35,764 nt of DNA, taken from an uncultured Bacteroidales bacterium. Lineage in GTDB: Bacteria > Bacteroidota > Bacteroidia > Bacteroidales > Paludibacteraceae. This document shows, one piece after another, positions 30,948 to 35,764 of the stretch. The position numbers were made by a program, and so were the translations under genes. Each line of letters starts with the position of its first letter. The first letter of the stretch is position 1. The stretch is taken from assembly GCA_934725535.1 (NCBI GenBank), contig CAKVBV010000019.1, positions 1-35,764 on the forward strand, given 5' to 3'. Under the pieces are notes generated by a model that worked only from the letters and a program-made list of their open reading frames with translations, did not search any database and was not told the origin of the DNA.

Positions 30948-32021
30948 ATGCTTGATTTCTTGGATACTTGGCTCTCTGCCGGAGGATGGTGGATAGCCGT
31001 TTTACTGATTGTTGCAGGATTTGCACTGCTACTTTTCGGCGCGGACTGGCTGGTGAATGGAGCAAGCGGACTGGCTAAACGGTTTGGGGTCAGCGACCTT
31101 GTCATCGGACTCACCGTAGTGGCTTTCGGAACCTCCATGCCCGAGTTCGTGGTGAATATGGTGGCGGTGTCGCAGCACAACAGCGAGATTGCCATCACCA
31201 ACATCTTGGGAAGCAACATCGTCAACGTCTTTTTCATCTTGGGTTGCTCTGCCCTCATCTATCCTATCACCTCCACACGCCAGTCGCGGCGGTTCGACAT
31301 TCCGTGGAGTATGTTTGCTGCCTTGCTGGTCTTGCTCTTTGCCACCTATAGCAGTCCCTCATGGCTGCATATCGAAAACCTGTTCAATATGCACATCGAC
31401 ACCCCGCAATGGTCTGACCTTGGCACATTTCATTGGGAAACAGGCAATCACGCGTTCATATCGGGCGTAGGCGGATTCATACTGCTTGTGTTCTTCGCTA
31501 TCTTCCTTTGGCATAGCATTCGCAATGCCAAAAGCGGCACCGCGGAAGAGAACTACACCCCCATGACGCTCTACAAGGCTGTTCTGCTGATACTGACGGG
31601 CTTGCTTTCTCTCGTGGTTGGTGGAGAACTGATTGTGAAGAGTGCTACTTCTATCGCACGCGACCTCGGGGTCAGCGATGCCATCATCGGACTGACCATA
31701 GTGGCTATCGGTACTTCTTTGCCCGAACTGGCAACCTCATGCGTGGCGGCGTACAAGAAGAACTCGGACATTGCTCTTGGGAATGTCATCGGCAGCAACA
31801 TCTTCAATATATTCTTCATCTTGGGCACCAGTGCGGTCATCTATCCCCTTCCGGGTTACCCGGGCTTGGAGTTGGATGCTTTGATGGCAGCCTTGGCGAG
31901 TGCCATGGTTATGCTTTTCGTCTCCACGAACCGCAACCACCAAATCCAACGCTGGCACGGCGCCATCCTTCTCCTCACCTATGCCGCCTACCTCACCTTC
32001 CGCCTCCTCGCCGTCGGGTAA
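30948..32021 (+). CDS. Calcium/sodium antiporter (CaCA family, YrbG-like), copy 2
   Basis: A 357-residue paralogue of the gene at 29815, alignable end to end without gaps until the last residues and mostly identical. Both GTS-x-PE alpha-repeats are conserved (GTSMPEFVVNM and GTSLPELATS). Differences cluster in the periplasmic segment after NLFNMHI (DTPQWSDLGTFHW in place of EGASAADLGAFRW) and in the central cytoplasmic loop (KSGTAEENYTPM). This suggests the copies may differ in regulation rather than in ion path. The leader between the copies lacks the 11-bp array of copy 1. The stop lies one base from the 3' end of convergent aroB. Confidence 0.92.
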   Translation: MLDFLDTWLSAGGWWIAVLLIVAGFALLLFGADWLVNGASGLAKRFGVSDLVIGLTVVAFGTSMPEFVVNMVAVSQHNSEIAITNILGSNIVNVFFILGCSALIYPITSTRQSRRFDIPWSMFAALLVLLFATYSSPSWLHIENLFNMHIDTPQWSDLGTFHWETGNHAFISGVGGFILLVFFAIFLWHSIRNAKSGTAEENYTPMTLYKAVLLILTGLLSLVVGGELIVKSATSIARDLGVSDAIIGLTIVAIGTSLPELATSCVAAYKKNSDIALGNVIGSNIFNIFFILGTSAVIYPLPGYPGLELDALMAALASAMVMLFVSTNRNHQIQRWHGAILLLTYAAYLTFRLLAVG

Positions 32022-32022
32022 T

Positions 32023-33063
32023 CTATAGGCTGAAGAGGTACTCCAATGCCTCACGTATCTCGCTGTCCGTAGCGGTCTGGTTGATAAACGGCACCCCAAC
32101 CTCGCGCAACAATGTAAAATTGATGGTCGCGGGATTGTCGTTTTTCTTGTCTTCCCGCATCAAGTCAATCAGCATCTCCTGCTGTTTGCAGTCGCAGGCA
32201 GGACGACCATAGCAGTCCAGCATCAGCCTGACCGTTTGCTGCAGTGCCGCACGGGGCATATCCAACTTGATGACACTCAGGTACAACTCTGCCACCATGC
32301 CCCACAGCACACAGTAGCCGTGTGCCACGTCTTTTCCCTGCCGTGCGTAAGCCTCTTCAATCGCGTGCCCCACGGTATGCCCGAAGTTCAGCGCACGACG
32401 CAGACCCTGTTCCGTGGGGTCGGCACTCACTATCTGCTCCTTGATATGTATGCTTGCCGCCAGGTGCGTGGCGAAATCCGCATTCTCACCGCGGACGCAC
32501 GTCTCTATATCGTTGCTGAGCAGCCAATGCCACTCGCCCGGATTGGCAATCAGTGCGTGCTTCAGCATCTCCGCATATCCGCTCAACCATTCGTGTACGG
32601 GCAACGTGCGCAGAAACGGCGGGTATATCAGTGTCTGCTGCGGCATAGTGAATGTGCCCACAGCGTTCTTGATACCCCCATAGTCCACACCGGTCTTGCC
32701 GCCCGTGGAAGCATCCACCATCGCAAGGAGCGTAGTAGGAACGTTCACGAAGCGTATGCCACGCTTGTATGTCGCCGCAGCGAAACCGCCCATATCCGTC
32801 ACCACGCCGCCGCCGATATTGATGAGTACAGCCTGCCGCGTGGCATGGTGCGCCAACAGGTAGTCCCATATCCGCTGTACGTTGTCTATCGTCTTCGCCG
32901 CCTCACCGCTCGGCACCACACATCGCGGCGCGTCTTTCACCCAATCGCACAGCAACGGCAGGCACACCTGCTCCGTATGCTCGTCCGTCAGTACAAACAC
33001 CTGCTTCGTCGCCTTGCCGTTGAAATACGGCTGCAACATCTTGTGTATATCGGAAACTACCAT
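32023..33063 (-). CDS. aroB: 3-Dehydroquinate synthase
   Basis: A 346-residue NAD+- and metal-dependent enzyme that converts DAHP to 3-dehydroquinate, step two of the shikimate pathway. NAD-binding residues lie in SGEAAKTID and INIGGGVVTDMGGFAAATYKRG. FVNVPTTLLAMVDASTGGKTGVD, GYAEMLKHALI (metal Glu) and LNFGHTVGHAIEE (metal His) are all intact. ATG 33063 is preferred: a longer frame begins with a TTG at 33108 that is part of the -7 box TAACTTTG, so it should lie outside the message. The resulting N-terminus (MVVSDIHKMLQPYF) is a little short but keeps the first strand. It is convergent with antiporter copy 2 and divergent from the thioredoxin gene. Confidence 0.95.
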   Translation of the reverse strand: MVVSDIHKMLQPYFNGKATKQVFVLTDEHTEQVCLPLLCDWVKDAPRCVVPSGEAAKTIDNVQRIWDYLLAHHATRQAVLINIGGGVVTDMGGFAAATYKRGIRFVNVPTTLLAMVDASTGGKTGVDYGGIKNAVGTFTMPQQTLIYPPFLRTLPVHEWLSGYAEMLKHALIANPGEWHWLLSNDIETCVRGENADFATHLAASIHIKEQIVSADPTEQGLRRALNFGHTVGHAIEEAYARQGKDVAHGYCVLWGMVAELYLSVIKLDMPRAALQQTVRLMLDCYGRPACDCKQQEMLIDLMREDKKNDNPATINFTLLREVGVPFINQTATDSEIREALEYLFSL

Positions 33064-33101
33064 AGTCGTTACGTGAAATATATGCTTGTCTCGTGAATTG
33101 T

Positions 33102-33137
33102 TTTGCAAAGTTACTGCTTTTTTCGTAACTTTGCACC
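33102..33137. promoter_or_regulatory. Interlocked divergent promoters of aroB and the thioredoxin-like gene
   Basis: Plus strand: -33 TTTG (33102-33105), 20-base spacer, -7 TAACTTTG (33126-33133). Minus strand: -7 TAACTTTG (33113-33106). The two -7 boxes form an inverted repeat, GCAAAGTTAC (33105-33114) and GTAACTTTGC (33125-33134), separated by ten bases. The plus -33 box directly abuts the minus -7 box, so two polymerases could not bind at once. Confidence 0.75.
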
Positions 33138-33153
33138 CAAAATCGTACTTTTT

Positions 33154-33585
33154 ATGTTCAAACGGGTTCTTTTTGTGCTTCTCCTGTCCCTGTCTGTCCT
33201 TGCCGTTAAGGCTGAGGGAGCGGGACTGACCTATCTATCTACGGCTGACTTCAAGACCAAGGTCTGCTACTACGACCTCTCGCAACAGCCCACATGGAAA
33301 TACATCGGCGACAAGCCGTGTCTCATTGACTTCTCCACATCATGGTGCGGGTGGTGCAAAAAACTCCACCCTATCCTTGAGCAGATTGCAGAGGAGTACA
33401 AAGGCCGGATTTACGTATATACATTGGACGCGGAGAAAGAACGTGAGGTAGCCGCGCTCTTTGGTGTACGCAGTTACCCCACAGTCGTTATCTGCCCTAT
33501 GGAGGGTGCTCCGCAAATCTCACAGGGCTACCACGAAAAGGCGTACTGGGACGAGGTGATACGCACGGTACTCCTTCCCAAATAA
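33154..33585 (+). CDS. Exported thioredoxin-like protein with CGWC motif
   Basis: A 143-residue protein: signal peptide MFKRVLFVLLLSLSVLAVKAEG, then a thioredoxin fold. The redox motif is in DFSTSWCGWCKKLHP. The cis-proline loop is VRSYPTVVICP, and YTLDAEKEREVAALFGV supplies the usual middle helix. CGWC is typical of the DsbD-gamma/thioredoxin_7-like periplasmic proteins. It probably reduces or repairs exported thiol proteins; its partner is not in the window. ATG 33154 was chosen because the frame's upstream ATG (33103) lies inside the promoter. It is convergent with the U32 gene, ten bases apart. Confidence 0.88.
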   Translation: MFKRVLFVLLLSLSVLAVKAEGAGLTYLSTADFKTKVCYYDLSQQPTWKYIGDKPCLIDFSTSWCGWCKKLHPILEQIAEEYKGRIYVYTLDAEKEREVAALFGVRSYPTVVICPMEGAPQISQGYHEKAYWDEVIRTVLLPK

Positions 33586-33595
33586 ATCTCTAGTC

Positions 33596-34879
33596 CTATT
33601 CCTGAGGAACCAATACAAACAATCTGTCTCCGCGACGGATTGTTTTGTCTGTCTTTACAGCGAAGGGGTGTCCTTTGGCTATCGTTGTCTGTACATTGCC
33701 TTTGGCATCGTGCAAGTCATGCGCCACCAATTCATAAGCCCCTGTCGTCTCACCCGTAACTAATAGTTCATCGCCCTCTTTCACTTCGGCAACCGCCTCC
33801 ACATGGAACTCGGCGACACTGATATTCTTGAAGAAATTGGTGCAACGTCCCGCATACACTTTCTTCCTTGTCGCGCGTGACCCGTACTCATGCGTCCACT
33901 CGCCCAACCGCTGCCCTTGGTAATACCCGTCCCAGAAGCCGCGGTTGAACACCCGACTCAATCGCTCGTCCCACGCGGGTACATGCGCAGCATACTCCTT
34001 GCTCCACGCCTCACGTTCCGCTGCCGTCGGGCTGTCAGGCAACATCTTCCACATATCCACCGCCTCACGATAACATTCCACTACCGTCTTCACGTACTCC
34101 GGACCGCGCGCCCTGCCCTCTATCTTCAGCACACGAACACCTGCATCAAGCAGTTTGTTGAGAAACTGTATCGTTTTCAAGTCCTTAGGCGACATGATAT
34201 ACTGGTTATCCACTTCCAGTTCCAAGTCGCTCTCTTTGTCTTTCACTATATATCCCCTGCGGCACACTTGCATACACGCTCCGCGATTTGCACTGGCACC
34301 CAAGTTATTCAAACTCAGATAGCACTTGCCGCTTACCGCCATACATAGTGCACCGTGGCAGAACATCTCGATACGTATCGGCTCACCATGCGGACCTGTT
34401 ATGTGCTGCTCCACGATGTCGCGGTGGATACTTGCCACCTGCTCCATATTCAGTTCCCGTGCCAATACCACCACATCGGCGAACTGCGCGTAGAACCGCA
34501 ACGCCTCCGTATTTGCGATATTCAGTTGGGTCGAGAGATGTACCTCCACACCCGACTGATGGGCGTATTGCAGGACGGCGATGTCCGATGCAATGATGGC
34601 GGATATGCCTGCCTGCTTGGCGTTATCTACTATCTCGCGCATCAGCGGCAGGTCCTCGGGGTACATCACCGTGTTCAGCGTCAGATACGTCTTCACCCCC
34701 GTAGCCTTGCACCGCGCCACGATAGTGTGCAGGTCAGCCGTGGTGAAGTTGGCGGATGACCTCGCGCGCATATTCAGGTGTTCTATGCCGAAATATACGC
34801 TGCTTGCCCCTGCCTCTATGGCAGCCGACAGGCTCTCCCAGCACCCTACAGGTGCCATGATTTCCACATCACTATGCAT
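33596..34879 (-). CDS. U32-family protein, TrhP-like tRNA hydroxylation factor
   Basis: A 427-residue U32 (formerly peptidase family U32) protein. The N-terminal TIM-barrel part starts EIMAPVGCWESLSAAIEAGASSVYFG and continues with VHLSTQLNIAN. The signature EMFCHGALCMAVSGKCYLS and the cluster RGACMQVCRRGY supply the conserved cysteines. PKDLKTIQFLNKLLDAGVRVLKIEGRARGPEYV follows, then a C-terminal beta-barrel (about 340-427). In E. coli the TrhP and RlhA members make 5-hydroxyuridine in tRNA or 5-hydroxycytidine in 23S rRNA from prephenate-derived chemistry. The overall form fits TrhP better than the paired UbiU/UbiV. The thioesterase gene lies 19 bases upstream on the same strand. Confidence 0.87.
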   Translation of the reverse strand: MHSDVEIMAPVGCWESLSAAIEAGASSVYFGIEHLNMRARSSANFTTADLHTIVARCKATGVKTYLTLNTVMYPEDLPLMREIVDNAKQAGISAIIASDIAVLQYAHQSGVEVHLSTQLNIANTEALRFYAQFADVVVLARELNMEQVASIHRDIVEQHITGPHGEPIRIEMFCHGALCMAVSGKCYLSLNNLGASANRGACMQVCRRGYIVKDKESDLELEVDNQYIMSPKDLKTIQFLNKLLDAGVRVLKIEGRARGPEYVKTVVECYREAVDMWKMLPDSPTAAEREAWSKEYAAHVPAWDERLSRVFNRGFWDGYYQGQRLGEWTHEYGSRATRKKVYAGRCTNFFKNISVAEFHVEAVAEVKEGDELLVTGETTGAYELVAHDLHDAKGNVQTTIAKGHPFAVKTDKTIRRGDRLFVLVPQE

Positions 34880-34898
34880 ACTGCTCTACTATTGTGAG

Positions 34899-35267
34899 TT
34901 ATACTTTTGCCATAAACCGCTCACGGTCCACGATGAAGCGCACGTGCTCGCCCTCACCGATAAGGGAATCCCCTTGATAGGCTGCCACATGGAACGTCAG
35001 TTTCTTGCCTTCCGCTGCCGTCAGTTCGGCAACAGCCGACACTTCCTGTCCCAAACCCGTAGGCTTCACGTGGCTCACGTTGATATGACCGCCCACGGTG
35101 GTTGCCCCTTCGGGCAGGGCATCTTTCACGGCAAGCATGGCAGCGTTCTCCATAAGTGCCGCCATCACCGGCGTAGCCAATACGGGCATATCGCCCGACC
35201 CCATGGCTTCCGCTGTCTTACTCATATCCACCACCAATGTACTGGTATGCTTCAGTCCTGTTTCCAT
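34899..35267 (-). CDS. Thioesterase of the fluoroacetyl-CoA-thioesterase-like (FlK) hot-dog family
   Basis: A 122-residue single-domain hot-dog protein. The pattern AEAMGSGDMPVLATPVMAALMENAAMLAV, with the Glu in the central helix, followed by TTVGGHINVSHVKPTGLGQEV and KKLTFHVAAYQGDSLIGEGEHVRFIVDRERF, is that of FlK-like thioesterases. The Thr-Glu-His set used by FlK appears to be present (Thr in ATPV, Glu in MENAA, His in GGHINV). Most family members act on unknown acyl-CoAs, so fluoroacetate is not implied. It is 19 bases upstream of the U32 gene and likely shares its transcript. No TAnnTTTG box is visible just upstream. Confidence 0.85.
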   Translation of the reverse strand: METGLKHTSTLVVDMSKTAEAMGSGDMPVLATPVMAALMENAAMLAVKDALPEGATTVGGHINVSHVKPTGLGQEVSAVAELTAAEGKKLTFHVAAYQGDSLIGEGEHVRFIVDRERFMAKV

Positions 35268-35288
35268 ATCCGTAATATATTCTATCCG

Positions 35289-35327
35289 TTTCGTTTACTG
35301 ATAATATATCTTTCGTTTACTGATAAT
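35289..35327. repeat. 17-base direct repeat with 22-base spacing
   Basis: TTTCGTTTACTGATAAT occurs at 35289-35305 and again at 35311-35327, 22 bases apart. Twenty-two is twice eleven, and the half unit starts GATAAT, so this may be a distant member of the 11-bp family. It lies in the upstream region of the thioesterase gene. The rest of 35328-35399 shows nothing recognisable. Confidence 0.7.
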
Positions 35328-35399
35328 CCAATTACGTGCCACCTGCCTACTCGCCCCGAAACAATTCCTGCTTAACCGCAAACCGCCTCCCCTGTAACC

Positions 35400-35433
35400 A
35401 CAAAGAAGAGAGCCGTTACACCCTCTTCTTTGT
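35400..35433 (-). terminator. Hairpin downstream of the tRNA-Leu gene, possible terminator
   Basis: ACAAAGAAGAG (35400-35410), 12-base loop, CTCTTCTTTGT (35423-35433): an eleven-pair perfect stem, five bases past the tRNA 3' end on the minus strand. No long T-run follows on the minus strand, so it may instead be a processing or stabilising structure. Confidence 0.55.
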
Positions 35434-35438
35434 CTGTT

Positions 35439-35492
35439 TGGTACCGCGAGTGGGACTTGAACCCACACAGCCATTTCTGGCCAAAGGATTTT
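35439..35492 (-). tRNA. tRNA-Leu(UAA), 3' exon (5' exon outside window)
   Basis: On the minus strand the sequence reads AAAATCC, then a class II variable arm (GCCA-gaaa-TGGC), the T arm GTGGG-TTCAAGT-CCCAC, the acceptor half TCGCGGT, discriminator A and an encoded CCA (35441-35439). The exon starts with AAAATCC, i.e. anticodon positions 35 and 36 followed by the 3' side of the anticodon loop and stem. A group I intron interrupting tRNA-Leu between U34 and A35 leaves exactly this 3' exon, as in cyanobacteria and plastids. Leucine identity follows from the long variable arm, the insertion site and the discriminator A. The 5' exon must lie beyond 35764 and should contain acceptor ACCGCGA. Confidence 0.88.
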
Positions 35493-35764
35493 CTTACCAC
35501 ACTTACTTTTACATAAGCAATCTCACCACGCACCTGCGTATTTCGGTGAGACTTTGTAGTCTGGACTATTTCACAACCGTATTGCTATCGCAACTTAGGT
35601 CCCTTCCGTATAGTCTCTACGCCATTTATCCCATGCGGGAATTTAGAGAGCCATCGCCAAAGAGCGGGTCACCCTGCTCGAGGTTTCTGTTTGTTAGGAA
35701 GGTTCTACTCACAAAGTTTCCCTTGTGGCACTCTTGTTATTCAGACCTCTGTAGTTCTCTGTTT
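35493..35764 (-). ncRNA. Group I self-splicing intron in tRNA-Leu (partial; 5' end outside window)
   Basis: At least 272 bases on the minus strand, ending in G (35493) directly before exon sequence AAAATCC, as expected for omegaG. A P7-like helix pairs GACTAT (35615-35610) with ATAGTC (35569-35564) inside the conserved contexts GTAGAGACTATACGG and AAATAGTCC. A P3-like pairing joins TGCCA (35730-35726) to TGGCG (35624-35620). A P9-type hairpin pairs TCTCACC (35551-35545) with GGTGAGA (35527-35521), with an inner ACGCA/TGCGT stem. A hairpin CACAAGG-GAAA-CTTTGTG lies near the window edge. The arrangement resembles the IC3 introns of cyanobacterial tRNA-Leu(UAA). No homing-endonuclease frame is seen. 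Confidence 0.85.

Overview
The window looks like chromosome from an uncultured, probably gut-associated, member of the Bacteroidales (Bacteroidota). Three things point there. Promoters repeatedly show the Bacteroidota pattern of a TTTG or TTG -33 box, about 20 bp, then TAnnTTTG at -7 (clear before 15162, 24466, 27054 and 33154, and upstream of the minus-strand genes starting at 13687, 24213 and 33063). Lineage-typical families are present: a Wzi-like capsule protein, an EpsG-type polymerase, a DUF6377-like regulator, a probable DUF6340 protein and type IX-like C-terminal tails. Shine-Dalgarno sequences are largely absent. No rRNA, CRISPR array, transposase or phage gene was seen.

Layout. 1-2074: the C-terminus of a secreted M6-like peptidase, exodeoxyribonuclease III and the LPS-export ATPase LptB. 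2071-13687: a cell-surface glycan locus in two converging blocks. The plus block holds a kelch lipoprotein, a Wzi-like barrel, a small glycosyltransferase (GT), a GT fused to an LPS-type sugar kinase, and an O-antigen ligase-like protein. The minus block, read from 13687 leftward, holds a Wzx flippase, an EpsG-like polymerase and four family 2 GTs. Together they could make, flip, polymerise, ligate and export an LPS or capsule glycan. 13688-14178 is a gene-free, hairpin-rich spacer.

14179-24213: a lipoprotein on the minus strand, then a probably highly expressed OmpA/TPR lipoprotein, a 79-residue membrane protein, MutL and a 5'-nucleotidase-like lipoprotein on the plus strand. A probable DUF6340 protein, an RsmF-type rRNA methyltransferase and a DUF6377-like membrane regulator follow on the minus strand. 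24466-26685: a large secreted protein combining starch-binding-like modules with a tyrosine-phosphatase domain, divergent from the regulator and ended by a clear terminator. 27054-35267: gpmI, ychF, two tandem Na+/Ca2+ antiporters, aroB, a thioredoxin-like protein, a U32 (TrhP-like) protein and an FlK-like thioesterase.

Two signals stand out. First, the right edge holds, on the minus strand, the 3' exon of a tRNA-Leu(UAA) interrupted in its anticodon by a group I intron; the 5' exon lies outside the window. Second, at least seven intergenic sites carry short tandem arrays with a strict 11-bp period built from related GATA-containing units. Some share identical units or flanking leaders, so they look like one dispersed repeat family, which I cannot match to any named element. 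A separate dispersed palindrome with a three-base loop occurs three times.
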